A DNA stretch of 64,000 bases from Novosphingobium sp. PC22D. Its GTDB lineage: Bacteria; Pseudomonadota; Alphaproteobacteria; Sphingomonadales; Sphingomonadaceae. Below the pieces are notes generated by a model. That model saw nothing but the letters and a program-made list of their open reading frames with translations, searched no databases and was not told the origin of the DNA. Shown piece after piece: positions 1 through 9,967 of the stretch. The translations under genes were made by a program, and so were the position numbers. Position 1 is the first letter of the stretch, and every line of letters begins with the position of its first letter. The stretch covers positions 186,001 through 250,000 of the forward strand of contig NZ_MWMO01000003.1 of the NCBI RefSeq assembly GCF_002556635.1, given 5' to 3'.

Positions 1-2
1 GC

Positions 3-1253
3 CTTACGCTCGACCGGCTGCGCGCCGAGCACGCGCACGTGCTCGAACGGGTCCGCTCCGAGCTGACCGAGGCGCATGAAAAGACGCGCGCCGAGCACGC
101 GCGGCTCTCCGGCGAACTCGCCACGCTGCGCGAGAAGACCGCCAATTTCGACGAGCAGAAACGGCTCCTGATCGAGGCGCAGGACGCGCTGCGCAAGGAG
201 TTTGAGAACGCGGGCGCCAAAGTCCTCGAAGGCGCGCAGGAAGCCTTCCTGCGGCGCGCGGGCGCGCGCTTCGCGGAAAGCGAGAAGGCGAACGCCGAAC
301 GCATCCGCACGATGCTCGAACCGGTCGGCGCGCGGCTCAAGAGCTACGAGGAGCAGGTCAATGCGCTCGAAGCCAAGCGCGTCGATTCGTTCGGCCAGCT
401 CACTGGGCTCATCCGGTCGATGCGCGAAGGGCAGGAGCGGGTGCGCGAGGAGGCGCAGCGGCTCGGCAATTCGCTGCGCAACGCGCCCAAGGCACGCGGA
501 CGCTGGGGCGAGCAGCAGCTTCGCAACGTGCTCGAGCAGTGCGGCCTCGCCGAGCACACCGATTTCGTCACCGAGCATTCGATCGAGACCGAGGAGGGGC
601 GGCTGCGCCCCGACGCGATCGTGCGCATTCCCGGCAACAAGCTGCTGGTGATCGACGCCAAGGTCTCGCTCAACGCCTATCAGGACGCCTTTCACGCCGA
701 CAGCGACGCCGAGCGCGAGGCGTTCCTGGCGCAGCACGCCAAGGCGATGCAGGCGCATATCCAGACGCTCGGCGCCAAGAGCTACCAGAGCCAGTTCGAG
801 GACGCGCCCGACTATGTACTGATGTTCGTGCCGGGCGAGCACTTCATTGCCGCCGCGCTCGAATACGATCCGGGACTATGGGATTTCGCCTTCGATCGCC
901 GGGTGCTGCTCGCGAGCCCCACCAATCTCGTCGCGATCGCGCGCACCGTCGCGCAAGTCTGGCGGCAGGACGGCCTGGCGAAGGAAGCGCGCGAGATCGG
1001 TCGCATGGGCGGCGAGCTGTACGATCGCCTCGCGGTCGCCGCCGATCACATGAAGCGCGTGGGCGCCGGGCTCGAAACGGCGGTGAACAACTACAACAAG
1101 TTCGTCGGCAGCTTCGAGCGCAACGTGCTCTCGTCGGGCCGCCGCCTGCGCGACAAGCATATCGAGATCGGCAAGCGCGAGATCGAGGATATTTCGCAGA
1201 TCGAATCGTTGCCACGCTACGGCGAGGGGTCGGTGGCCGAAGCGGCCGAATAG
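3..1253 (+). CDS. rmuC: DNA recombination protein RmuC (5' end outside window)
   Basis: The frame is open to the left edge, so the N-terminus, normally a membrane anchor and the start of a long coiled coil, is missing; 416 residues remain. The first ~150 are Ala/Glu/Arg-rich heptads typical of the RmuC coiled coil. They are followed by the conserved GRWGEQQL segment and a nuclease-like core with RPDAIVRIPG and LLVIDAKVSL, a PD...DxK arrangement. RmuC proteins limit inversion and recombination at short inverted repeats and are predicted nucleases. The next gene, on the other strand, ends 16 bp downstream. Family assignment is secure; the biochemical activity is known only by homology. Confidence 0.93.
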   Translation, partial: LTLDRLRAEHAHVLERVRSELTEAHEKTRAEHARLSGELATLREKTANFDEQKRLLIEAQDALRKEFENAGAKVLEGAQEAFLRRAGARFAESEKANAERIRTMLEPVGARLKSYEEQVNALEAKRVDSFGQLTGLIRSMREGQERVREEAQRLGNSLRNAPKARGRWGEQQLRNVLEQCGLAEHTDFVTEHSIETEEGRLRPDAIVRIPGNKLLVIDAKVSLNAYQDAFHADSDAEREAFLAQHAKAMQAHIQTLGAKSYQSQFEDAPDYVLMFVPGEHFIAAALEYDPGLWDFAFDRRVLLASPTNLVAIARTVAQVWRQDGLAKEAREIGRMGGELYDRLAVAADHMKRVGAGLETAVNNYNKFVGSFERNVLSSGRRLRDKHIEIGKREIEDISQIESLPRYGEGSVAEAAE

Positions 1254-1269
1254 GGTGCCGCCGGGTGGA

Positions 1270-1680
1270 TTACCCGCCCGGTCCTGGCTCCTCCTCGCGC
1301 GTCAGTTCGGCGATGTGGCCGCTCGATCGCAGGACCATGCGATTGCCCTCGACTTCGTACTTGGGCGTGGCGGCCAGCAGGGCGCCAACGGCTTTCTCCT
1401 GGCCCCAGACCGGCCCCTCGCACACCATCTCGGTCTGTTCGAGCGGACCGGCAATCAGGCGGTCGGCCTCGGTGCGCCAAGGGCCGCCCAGGGCATTGCA
1501 GCCGACGGTGGCATCGAGCTGCGCGCGCTCGAACGTCAGTTCCGCGCTCTGCGAAGCCGGTTCCTCGCCGTCAATCGAGACGAACTTCCAGGTCGATTCG
1601 GCGAGGTGCGAGGAATCGGCGGGCCCCGCACAGGCCGAACTGAAAAGCACCAGGGCTGCTAAGATGCCGCGTTTCCGCAT
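1270..1680 (-). CDS. META-domain (HslJ-like) lipoprotein
   Basis: A 136-residue exported protein. I chose the ATG that gives MRKRGILAALVLFSSAC: a basic n-region, a hydrophobic core and a Cys at about residue 17, consistent with a signal peptide. The lipobox is imperfect (SSAC rather than LxGC). The mature part has the META/HslJ pattern: an opening STWKFVSIDG, the central CNALGG turn, a TEMVC strand and a final NRMVLRSS strand. HslJ-type proteins are small outer-membrane or periplasmic beta-barrel-like proteins linked to stress and novobiocin resistance in E. coli; the role here is unknown. It converges on rmuC and lies downstream of the RNA methyltransferase gene on the same strand. Confidence 0.8.
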   Translation of the reverse strand: MRKRGILAALVLFSSACAGPADSSHLAESTWKFVSIDGEEPASQSAELTFERAQLDATVGCNALGGPWRTEADRLIAGPLEQTEMVCEGPVWGQEKAVGALLAATPKYEVEGNRMVLRSSGHIAELTREEEPGPGG

Positions 1681-1729
1681 AGCAGCATAACCTATGTTGC
1701 AAATGCTTAGTTCCGGATGAACGAGCCCC

Positions 1730-2539
1730 TCAGGGTCGACCGATCCGGGCAAGCGCCTCGTAGGCGAGCACCGCGCCGGCGACGGCGGCGTTGAGGCTGT
1801 CCGCCCGGCCGAGCATGGGAATGCGCACGCGCAGGTCGCAGGCCGCCTCGTAGGCCGCGGGCAGGCCCTGCGATTCGTTGCCGATCAGCAGGAAGCAGGG
1901 CGGGGCATAGGGCGCCTCGCGATAGTCGGTCGGATCGCGCAGCGAGGCCGCGACGAGCTGGCCGGGGCCCGAACGCAGCCAGCCGATGAACTCGTCCCAG
2001 CGCGCGGTCGCGATGCGCTGGGTGAACACCGCGCCCATGCTCGCGCGAACCGCCTCGACCGAAAACGGGTCGGTGCAGTCGTCGAGCAGGATCAGCCCTC
2101 CCGCGCCGACCGCGTCGCAAGTGCGAAGCATGGTGCCGAGGTTGCCCGGATCGCGCAGCGCCTGTGCCACCAGCCAGATCGGGGCGGCGGTCTGGTCCAG
2201 CCTGGCGAGGCTGGTGTCGAACTCGGCGAAGACTCCGGCGACCGCCTGCGGATTGTCCTTGCCGGTGACCTTGCCGAGCACCGCCTCGTCCATTTCCACG
2301 ACATCGCCGCCGGCCGCGAAGACCGCGTCCTCGAGCGCGGTGAGCAGCGGATGCGGCTCGCGATTGGTGGCCATGGCGAGCAATTCGGGGACCTTGCCGC
2401 ATTCGCGGGCGTCGGTCAGCAGGCGCAGGCCCTCGGCGAGGAAGCGCTGCTCGCGGCGGCGATGCTTCTTGTCGCGCAAGGCGCGCATGAACTTGACCGT
2501 CGGGTTGGAAAACCCCGTAATGACGCGCCGTTCGGGCAA
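1730..2539 (-). CDS. TrmH/SpoU-family RNA 2'-O-methyltransferase
   Basis: A SPOUT-class enzyme expected to transfer a methyl group from SAM to a ribose 2'-OH in rRNA or tRNA. An N-terminal substrate-binding segment (KFMRALRDKKHRRRE...FLAEGLRLL) precedes the catalytic domain with motif 1 (LRDPGNLGTMLRTCDA), motif 2 (LIGNESQGLP) and motif 3 (IPMLGRADSLNAAVAGAV). I place the start at TTG 2539 (269 aa), because a GAGGAA Shine-Dalgarno lies 7 nt upstream. The upstream ATG at 2605 would overlap the HPr gene by about 60 bp. It is the last gene of the chvI-to-HPr run, 4 bp after the HPr stop. The target nucleotide cannot be told from sequence. Confidence 0.88.
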   Translation of the reverse strand: MPERRVITGFSNPTVKFMRALRDKKHRRREQRFLAEGLRLLTDARECGKVPELLAMATNREPHPLLTALEDAVFAAGGDVVEMDEAVLGKVTGKDNPQAVAGVFAEFDTSLARLDQTAAPIWLVAQALRDPGNLGTMLRTCDAVGAGGLILLDDCTDPFSVEAVRASMGAVFTQRIATARWDEFIGWLRSGPGQLVAASLRDPTDYREAPYAPPCFLLIGNESQGLPAAYEAACDLRVRIPMLGRADSLNAAVAGAVLAYEALARIGRP

Positions 2540-2543
2540 GCGT

Positions 2544-2828
2544 TCATTCCTCGCCGAAACCGTCGCGGACCAGCGCCGCGAGCATCGCGAGCGCGGTGTC
2601 GGCATCGTCGCCGCTGACCTTGATCTCGATCGAATCGCCCTTGGCCGCGCCCAGCATCATCAGCCCCAGGATCGAGCCGCCCGAGGCGCAGGCGCCGTCC
2701 TTGCAGACCTGCACCACGACAGAGGACGGGAGCTCCGCGACGTAGTTGACGAACTTGGCACTGGCCCTGGCGTGCAGGCCGCGTCGGTTGACGATCGTCA
2801 CCGACTCGCAGGCGACCTGGTCAGGCAT
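2544..2828 (-). CDS. ptsH: HPr-family phosphocarrier protein
   Basis: A 94-residue HPr. The phosphorylatable His19 is in RRGLHARA, and the regulatory Ser52 is in GGSILGLMMLG, the equivalent of Bacillus HPr Ser46, the target of HPr kinase. Both sites are present, so this protein can in principle be a substrate for enzyme I and for the HprK encoded nearby. It overlaps the EIIA gene by 8 bp, which suggests translational coupling. No sugar-transporting EIIB/EIIC genes occur in the window, so it probably works in a regulatory PTS rather than in sugar uptake. Confidence 0.95.
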   Translation of the reverse strand: MPDQVACESVTIVNRRGLHARASAKFVNYVAELPSSVVVQVCKDGACASGGSILGLMMLGAAKGDSIEIKVSGDDADTALAMLAALVRDGFGEE

Positions 2829-3225
2829 CCTGCCCCAGGTATTCCGACGCGATCGTGATGTAGTTGCGGCCCGCGTCGCGCGCGGCGGCGGCGGCCTCGC
2901 GCACCGACATGCACTCGCGCGCCTTGGCGAGACGGATCAGCATCGGCAGGTTGATCCCCGCGATCACCTCCACGCGTCCCGCCTCCATCAGCGAGATCGC
3001 CAGGTTCGACGGCGTTCCGCCGAACAGGTCGGTCAGCACGATGGCCCCTTCGCCCGAATCGACGGCATCAATCGCCGCGCGAATCTCGGCGCGGCGCTGT
3101 TCCATGTCGTCGTTCGGGCCGATGCAGACGGTACGGACCGCAGCCTGATCGCCGACGACATGCTCCATGGCGTGAACGAATTCCTCGGCCAGATTGCCGT
3201 GGGTAACCAGGATCATCCCGATCAT
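2821..3225 (-). CDS. PTS EIIA component, mannose type
   Basis: A 134-residue EIIA(Man)-fold protein with the N-terminal strand and active histidine in MILVTHGNLAEEF (His9 from the chosen ATG, matching His10 of E. coli EIIA-Man). It also has the characteristic LTDLFGGTPSNLA segment and ends with a helical EAAAAARDAG region. An in-frame TTG at 3243 would add six residues; I prefer the ATG because it places the histidine as in the family. It is expected to accept phosphate from HPr. The lack of EIIB/C/D domains and the neighbourhood of hprK, rapZ and chvGI support a signalling role. Confidence 0.92.
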   Translation of the reverse strand: MIGMILVTHGNLAEEFVHAMEHVVGDQAAVRTVCIGPNDDMEQRRAEIRAAIDAVDSGEGAIVLTDLFGGTPSNLAISLMEAGRVEVIAGINLPMLIRLAKARECMSVREAAAAARDAGRNYITIASEYLGQDA

Positions 3226-3273
3226 GTGGAAGCGAAACTCCAAATTTCCCGCGATGGTTCCCAGGTCATGGTT

Positions 3274-4209
3274 CTAGCGTTCACGGCGCAGCCCCCCTTC
3301 GGGCAGGTCGGCTGCGCGCGAGCCCAGGTTGCGATGCAGCAATGTGGGCGAAAATCCCGAGGCACGCAAGGCGGTAGCTAACAGCTCCGCAGTGAACACC
3401 GACCGGTGCCGGCCCCCGGTGCAGCCGAAGGCGATGTGAACATAAGCCTTTCCCTGCGCCCGGTAGCGCGGCAGCAGCATCAGCACGAGATCGCGAATGC
3501 GCGCGAATGCCTCGTCGAAAGCCGGGTCCCTGCGGATGTGGTCGCCCACCGCCTCGTCCTGTCCCGTGAGCGGACGCAGCTCGGGCACCCAGTGCGGATT
3601 GTCGAGAAACCGCATGTCGAACACGAGGTCCGCCACCGGCGGCATGCCGCGCGAGAATCCGAAGCTCGAGACCGTGACCGTCAGATCCTCGCCGGCCGAT
3701 TCGGCGAAGCGCTCGCGGATCACCGCCTGCAGATCGTTCGACGAGTATCCGGTCGTGTCGATCAGCATGTCGGCCCAGCGGCGCAACGGCGCGAGCAGTT
3801 CGCGCTCGGCGCGGATTCCCGCTGAAGCGGAGCTTTCACTGGCAAGCGGATGGCGGCGGCGGGTCTCGTTGTAGCGCCGTTCGAGCTCGCGGCTCGCGCA
3901 ATCGAGAAACAGCGTGGTCAGTTCGAGGTCCTCGCGCTCGGTGAGGCGCTTGACCTGCGCGATGACGCCGGCCGGATCGAATCCGCGCGTGCGCGAATCG
4001 AAGCCGAGCGCGAGCTTTCCGCGCAGATCCGATCCCTCGGGGCCCTCGATGAGACGATCGAGCAGACGGATGGGGAAGTTGTCGATGATCTCCCAGCCGA
4101 GATCCTCGAGCACGCGCAACGCCGTCGTCTTGCCCGCCCCGAGCAGCCCCGTCACCAGGAGCAGCCGCTGGCGCTTGGGGTTCGATCCGGTTTGTGCGTC
4201 CCCTGTCAT
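3274..4209 (-). CDS. rapZ: RNase adapter / nucleotide-binding protein RapZ
   Basis: A 311-residue member of the RapZ/YvcJ family, the usual length. The Walker A is GLLGAGKTT (residues 21-29), followed by the family's IIDNFP segment, a TLFLDCASRELERRYNETRRRHPL-type region and the C-terminal FGCTGGRHRSVF signature. In enterobacteria RapZ binds the sRNA GlmZ and directs RNase E to it, and senses glucosamine-6-phosphate. Its targets in alphaproteobacteria are not established. It lies between hprK (66 bp upstream) and the EIIA gene (48 bp downstream), as in related PTS clusters. Confidence 0.94.
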   Translation of the reverse strand: MTGDAQTGSNPKRQRLLLVTGLLGAGKTTALRVLEDLGWEIIDNFPIRLLDRLIEGPEGSDLRGKLALGFDSRTRGFDPAGVIAQVKRLTEREDLELTTLFLDCASRELERRYNETRRRHPLASESSASAGIRAERELLAPLRRWADMLIDTTGYSSNDLQAVIRERFAESAGEDLTVTVSSFGFSRGMPPVADLVFDMRFLDNPHWVPELRPLTGQDEAVGDHIRRDPAFDEAFARIRDLVLMLLPRYRAQGKAYVHIAFGCTGGRHRSVFTAELLATALRASGFSPTLLHRNLGSRAADLPEGGLRRER

Positions 4210-4275
4210 CGCGCCTGTCCATGCGCTTGTGCCCGGCGAAAGAAAAGGGGACTTTCGTCCCTTCCCGGGACGATC

Positions 4276-4695
4276 TCAGACGCCAAGTCCATAGCGTTCG
4301 AGTGCCAGCTCCACCTTGATCGCACTGACCGGGCTGTCGGGGCTGAGCGTCAGGTGCGGGATGCGCAGCCCACCGATCGCGACGTCGCCGGCGTGCTCGA
4401 CGAAGCGCGGCGCGTTCGCCTCGAGCGTGCAGACCAGGCACACCGGCACCGATCGCGCGGCGGGCATGCGCAGCAGGCCCAGATTGCGCACCTCGATGAG
4501 CCCCTCGGTGGCGGGGTGCGGCGATGCCAGCAGGAGGCCGTCCGCGACTTCAAGGCCGACGCCGTCGTCGCCGACGAGGGTGGCGCCGCGGTCGATCAGC
4601 GCCAGCGCCAACGAGGACTTGCCGCTGCCCGGGGCGCCTTCGAGCAGGACCGCACGCGCGCCGATCGCGACGCAGGTGGACTGGCGCGGGCTCAA
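4276..4695 (-). CDS. hprK: HPr kinase/phosphorylase, short form
   Basis: A 139-residue catalytic-domain-only HPr kinase; Firmicute enzymes are about 310 aa with an extra N-terminal domain. The P-loop is EGAPGSGKSSLAL (around residues 19-31), followed by LVGDDGVGLE and by RNLGLLRMP, the HprK signature region. It should phosphorylate the conserved Ser of HPr. The start is TTG 4695: the TTGA sequence overlaps the chvG stop, and GGAGGG lies about 8 nt upstream. The short form is typical of alphaproteobacterial chvGI-hprK clusters. Confidence 0.92.
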   Translation of the reverse strand: MSPRQSTCVAIGARAVLLEGAPGSGKSSLALALIDRGATLVGDDGVGLEVADGLLLASPHPATEGLIEVRNLGLLRMPAARSVPVCLVCTLEANAPRFVEHAGDVAIGGLRIPHLTLSPDSPVSAIKVELALERYGLGV

Positions 4696-6260
4696 ATCTC
4701 GCCCTCCCAGGCGGGCAACGAGACGATCAGCCGCGCGCCCTCGCGTCCGTCGGCCCGCGCGCCGGCGGTGAGGCGGCCGAAATGCGCCTCGACGATGGTC
4801 CGCGCGATCGCGAGTCCGAGGCCGCTGTGCGTGCCGAATTCCTCGCTCGCCGGGCGCAGCGAGTGGAAGCGTTCGAAGATCTTCTCGCGGGCATCGGCGG
4901 GAATGCCCGGTCCCTCGTCGCTGACCGAAACGAGAACGCGGTCGCCCTCGCGCGACAAGGCGATGAGGATCGACGCGCCCGGCGGCGAAAACGACACCGC
5001 GTTGTCGATCAGGTTGTGGAACACGCGCTCGAGCCGGGGGGGCGATCCGGCGACGGTCATGTCCGCGCCGCCCTCGCGTCCGACGACGAGCTTGCAGGTG
5101 CCGTTGACGCCGCGCTGGTCGCGCTCGGCGACGAGCGCCATGATCAGGCGCAGCATGTCGACCGGCTCGAACCGGGCCCGGCTGAGTTCGGCGTCGATCC
5201 GGCTCGCGTCGGCGATCTCGGTCACGAGGAAGTCGATGCGCCGCACGTCCTGCGCGGCGATGTCGAGGAGCTGGCGGCGCAGCGCCGGGTCCTCGACGCG
5301 GCCGAGCGTCTCGACCGCGCTGCGCAGCGAGGTGAGCGGGTTCTTGAGCTCGTGCGCGACATCGGCGGCGAAGCTTTCGACCGCGTCGATGCGTTCGCGC
5401 AGCGCGGCGGTCATGTCGGAAATGGCGCGCGCAAGCAGCCCGATCTCGTCGCCGCGCTCGGGCAGGCGGGGCACGACGACCTCGCGGTCGCGGCCGAGGC
5501 GCACGCGGACCGCCGCGCGCACCAGCTTGCGCAACGGCTCGACGATCGTGCGCGCCAGGAACAGCGAGAGCAGGATCGAGATGACCAGCGCCGCGCCGAC
5601 GATGATCGCCAGCGTCTGGCGCGCGTCGCGCACGTTCTGGGTGATGTCGCGGGCGTTGCGCGTGATCAGCAGCGACTCGCCGTCCTCCCCGACCGGGGCG
5701 GCGGCGATGATCACCGGCGTGCGATCTGGCGCGAGGCGAAGGCCGATGGCGCTGGTGCCGGTCTCGAGGGCCTCGGCAAGCTCGGGCCAGTTGTTCGCGC
5801 TGGGGCCGTCCGGATCGGCGTAGGCCGGGATCGGCGGCGCGCCGATGAGGAAATCCATCCCGCGGTCGAGCAGCCGCGCGGCTTTCTGCAGCGTCGATTC
5901 GCTCGCCGGATCGACGAAGACGTAGGACGGCTCCACGAGATCGAAGCTGTCTTCCTCGAGTTCGCCGTCCTCGTCGTAGAGCCGCAAGCGCAGTTGCAGG
6001 CCCGATCCGATCTGCATCATCAGCGCGCGGCGCTGCTTGCGGCTGCGCTCCTCGAGCGCGTGGGAGGTGATCTCGACCTCGGAGGCGGCAAGGCGAAAAC
6101 GCTCCGCCAGCAGTTCCTTGCGGTAGCTGTCGATGTAGAAAAGGCTGCCCGCCAGCAACGCCAGGGCGATGACGTTCACCGCGAGTATCCGCGCCGTCAG
6201 CGAAACCCGCCAGGACCATCCCCAACGATTAAGCCTGCTGTCGCCGCCTCGGCTAGCCAT
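4692..6260 (-). CDS. chvG: ChvG-like sensor histidine kinase
   Basis: A 522-residue membrane kinase. TM1 is about residues 21-43, a ~170-residue periplasmic sensor domain follows, and TM2 is about 217-236. A HAMP linker comes next, then HisKA with His303 in [16 protein letters not shown]. The HATPase domain has an N box ([11 protein letters not shown]), a G1 box (VSDEGPGIP) and a G2 box ([18 protein letters not shown]). ChvG/ExoS kinases respond to acid or envelope stress in Rhizobiales, where ExoR represses them; no exoR gene is in this window. It overlaps chvI by 8 bp and hprK by 4 bp, so the three are probably one transcript. Confidence 0.93.
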   Translation of the reverse strand: MASRGGDSRLNRWGWSWRVSLTARILAVNVIALALLAGSLFYIDSYRKELLAERFRLAASEVEITSHALEERSRKQRRALMMQIGSGLQLRLRLYDEDGELEEDSFDLVEPSYVFVDPASESTLQKAARLLDRGMDFLIGAPPIPAYADPDGPSANNWPELAEALETGTSAIGLRLAPDRTPVIIAAAPVGEDGESLLITRNARDITQNVRDARQTLAIIVGAALVISILLSLFLARTIVEPLRKLVRAAVRVRLGRDREVVVPRLPERGDEIGLLARAISDMTAALRERIDAVESFAADVAHELKNPLTSLRSAVETLGRVEDPALRRQLLDIAAQDVRRIDFLVTEIADASRIDAELSRARFEPVDMLRLIMALVAERDQRGVNGTCKLVVGREGGADMTVAGSPPRLERVFHNLIDNAVSFSPPGASILIALSREGDRVLVSVSDEGPGIPADAREKIFERFHSLRPASEEFGTHSGLGLAIARTIVEAHFGRLTAGARADGREGARLIVSLPAWEGEI

Positions 6261-7014
6261 CGGTGAATGAATAGCCGGCGCCGTAGAGCGTGTCGATCGC
6301 CGAGAACTCGGGGTCGGTCGCGCGGAACTTGCGCCGCAGCCGCTTGATGTGGCTGTCTATGGTGCGGTCGTCGACGAAGATGTCCTCGCTGTAGGCGGCA
6401 TCCATGAGCTGGTTGCGGCTTTTCACCACGCCGGGCCGCACCGCCATCGCCTCGAGGATCAGGAATTCGGTGACGGTGAGCGCGACCGGCGTGCCGTCCC
6501 AGGTCACGCGGTGGCGCGCCGGATCGAGCGCAAGGCGGCCGCGCACGATCGGTTCGGGCATGTCCTCGTCGTGCGTCTCCGCGGGCTCCTGGCGCACCAG
6601 TTCGGACCGGCGCAGGATAGCGCGGATGCGGGCGACGAGCAGGCGCTGGCTGAACGGCTTGGTGATATAGTCGTCCGCCCCCATGGCAAGGCCCAGCGCC
6701 TCGTCGGGCTCCTCGTCCTTCGAGGTCAGGAAAATGACCGGCAAGGGCGATTTCTCGCGCAGTTGCTCAAGCAGCTTGAGGCCGTCCATGCGCGGCATCT
6801 TGATGTCGAAGATGGCAAGGTCGGGCGGGTTTTCGAGCAGCGCCTTCAGGGCGGTCTCGCCGTCGGTGTAGACGCGGGTCGCGAAGCCTTCTGATTGCAG
6901 GCCGATCGATACGGTGGTGAGCACGTTGCGGTCGTCGTCGACGAGGGCTATGCACTTCTGGCGACCAACGGCGACGGGTGCCTCGCTGTCTGTTCCGGCG
7001 GGTGATTCTGCCAT
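6253..7014 (-). CDS. chvI: ChvI-like OmpR-family response regulator
   Basis: A 253-residue regulator. The receiver domain has the acidic pocket in ALVDDDRNV, phospho-acceptor Asp70 in [13 protein letters not shown] and the switch Lys in LTSKDEE. The DNA-binding winged helix ends with [16 protein letters not shown] and [10 protein letters not shown] start it at the ATG at 7014. Upstream in-frame ATGs at 7062 and 7092 are possible, and none has a good Shine-Dalgarno, so the N-terminus is uncertain. It is divergent from pckA, as in rhizobia and other alphaproteobacteria. Cognate partner of ChvG by adjacency. Confidence 0.93.
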   Translation of the reverse strand: MAESPAGTDSEAPVAVGRQKCIALVDDDRNVLTTVSIGLQSEGFATRVYTDGETALKALLENPPDLAIFDIKMPRMDGLKLLEQLREKSPLPVIFLTSKDEEPDEALGLAMGADDYITKPFSQRLLVARIRAILRRSELVRQEPAETHDEDMPEPIVRGRLALDPARHRVTWDGTPVALTVTEFLILEAMAVRPGVVKSRNQLMDAAYSEDIFVDDRTIDSHIKRLRRKFRATDPEFSAIDTLYGAGYSFTDG

Positions 7015-7241
7015 GGTCAATTCGTTTGCATTGTCGTGGGGCGGCCTGCTGGTTTTCCGCATAGCGCAATAGCGCATTTGCATGAAGTGCACGAGACGGC
7101 ACGGTGTGTCAGTTTATTGCAATGGATTCGCGGGATTTGACGCGTATTATTCGGATGGACTATGCGGCGCCGACTCTCGCTTAGCCCCCATGATCTCACG
7201 CGCCATCCGACGGGATGGTTCGTCCAACCGGAGAAGATGAC
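7015..7241. promoter_or_regulatory. chvI-pckA divergent control region
   Basis: This 227-bp gap holds the promoters of both divergent transcripts. A perfect tandem 8-bp repeat (ATAGCGCA twice, 7061-7076) lies next to the chvI start. A candidate sigma-70 promoter for pckA has -35 TTGACG at 7137-7142 and, after 17 bp, CTATGC at 7160-7165; the -10 match is weak. The repeat is a possible operator, but its 8-bp period does not fit the usual 10-11 bp spacing of OmpR-type dimers. No gene is visible here. Confidence 0.4.
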
Positions 7242-8849
<1,608 letters not shown>

Positions 8850-8888
8850 GCCCCTCGGCCGTCTGGTCAATGGTTGCCTGACATTGCC

Positions 8889-8918
8889 GGCCGCGTGACC
8901 TTGTCCGGTCACGCGGCT
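8889..8918 (+). terminator. Likely pckA terminator hairpin
   Basis: A perfect 10-bp inverted repeat (CCGCGTGACC / GGTCACGCGG, 8891-8900 and 8907-8916) with a 6-nt loop, extended by G-C and G-T pairs. Only a short T-containing stretch (GGTTTATT) follows. It lies 40 bp after the pckA stop and before the next gene on the same strand. Confidence 0.65.
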
Positions 8919-8964
8919 CGGTTTATTGCTCGCGGCGAGGGCCTTTAGAGGAGGAGCCACCCCC

Positions 8965-9318
8965 ATGAGCATCTTTGATGGTATTCTGAGCCAAATCAGC
9001 GGACACAGCGATATCGCCAATCTCGCCGAAAAGCTCGGCATCGACAAGGACATGGCCGAAAAAGCCATTGCCGCACTCGGATCGGCGCATCAGAAGCAGG
9101 GCGATACGGTCGAGCTGGCGGCCAGTTCGACGGGGCTCTCTTCGGTGATTCTCAGGCAGATTGTCGAGCAGATCGGCGGCGAGGGCTCGCTCGGCGAATT
9201 CGCGCGCATGATCCAGGACGATCCGTCCAAAGTCTCGGCCTTCTTCGACCGTGACGGTGACGGCAGCGCGCTCGATGACGCCGCCGATTTCGCGAACGGC
9301 CTGTTCGGCAAGAAGTAG
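8965..9318 (+). CDS. DUF937-like (YidB-type) small protein
   Basis: A 117-residue soluble protein starting at the ATG behind a strong GGAGGAG (8949-8955). It is helical (DIANLAEKLGID..., VELAASSTGLSSVILRQIVEQIGG) and ends with a calcium-loop-like FFDRDGDGSALDDAADF segment before a short basic tail. This overall plan, an N-terminal helical repeat region and a C-terminal DxDGDGSxLDD loop, resembles DUF937/YidB proteins, whose function is unknown. The link to DUF937 is from memory of the pattern and should be treated as tentative. Confidence 0.75.
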   Translation: MSIFDGILSQISGHSDIANLAEKLGIDKDMAEKAIAALGSAHQKQGDTVELAASSTGLSSVILRQIVEQIGGEGSLGEFARMIQDDPSKVSAFFDRDGDGSALDDAADFANGLFGKK

Positions 9319-9411
9319 CTGCCAGCGGCAGAGCCGGTCCTGCCGGCACCGTTATCCCATCCGCCGCAGCCGCTGCTTCAGGGCCTCCCGCGCGCTCGGT
9401 CGAGGGCGGGG

Positions 9412-9579
9412 TCAGCCGTGCGTCGAGTGCCGCACCCGCAACGTGTCGCCGTCGATGCCGCCACCCTTGACGGCCTTGGACGTCTTCGGCGGCGGTGTCG
9501 TCGTCGCGCCGGTGCACGAGCCTGCCGTGCGCGGCTTGGGGGTGGTTTCGGTGGCTTTTTCGTCGGGCTTGTCTGTCAT
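9412..9579 (-). CDS. Hypothetical 55-aa protein
   Basis: A small minus-strand gene that I infer from codon use and its ribosome-binding site. ATG 9579 is preceded by GCGAGG at about 8 nt, and nearly every third codon position is G or C, as in neighbouring genes. The product begins MTDKPDEKATETTPKPR, is rich in Thr, Pro and Lys, contains one Cys and ends IDGDTLRVRHSTHG. There is no signal peptide or membrane segment, and it is probably disordered. I do not recognise a family. The overlapping longer frames on both strands look like noise. Confidence 0.5.
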   Translation of the reverse strand: MTDKPDEKATETTPKPRTAGSCTGATTTPPPKTSKAVKGGGIDGDTLRVRHSTHG

Positions 9580-9734
9580 CGGAAAACCTCGCCTGGGCGT
9601 TGCTGATACCTAAGCAATGCATTTGGAGGGCAATTCGTTTCCGATCGTTCACCGTGTGACCGACGAGACGACACGAACGCGCGCTTAACCAACTCGGGCT
9701 CGCGAAGCGGCGCGCCATCGGCTATCGGACCGGC

Positions 9735-9956
9735 ATGGCCGACATCGCCCTTTCCCTGCTCGTGCTCGCGGCGCTGCTGCTGGTCGTGGGAGCCCTCTAC
9801 CTGCTGCGGCGCGGCGGCGCGCGACGGCAGGCGATTCTCATGCTCGTGCTCGCCGCGGTCATGGCCGCCAACGTCGCGCTGTGGGCCGTACCCGACGAAG
9901 CGGGACGATCGCTCGTGGACGACGGGCAGGCAGGTCCGGAACCCGCTGCCCGCTAA
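9735..9956 (+). CDS. Small two-helix membrane protein
   Basis: A 73-residue protein with two predicted membrane helices (about residues 5-24 and 34-51) joined by a basic RRGGARRQ turn. The positive-inside rule therefore puts the loop in the cytoplasm. The C-terminal tail is acidic (VPDEAGRSLVDDGQ). No motif identifies a function. It ends 11 bp before the convergent alpha/beta hydrolase gene. Confidence 0.65.
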   Translation: MADIALSLLVLAALLLVVGALYLLRRGGARRQAILMLVLAAVMAANVALWAVPDEAGRSLVDDGQAGPEPAAR

Positions 9957-9967
9957 TCGTCCGTCGG

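Noticed and set aside
3850..5823. A 657-codon plus-strand frame opposite rapZ, hprK and chvG
   Set aside because: Overlaps three recognisable genes on the other strand and has no start or domain signals.
7061..7076. Tandem ATAGCGCA repeat as a ChvI binding site
   Set aside because: The 8-bp period does not match OmpR-type sites, and no known ChvI consensus was recognised; kept only as part of the intergenic description.
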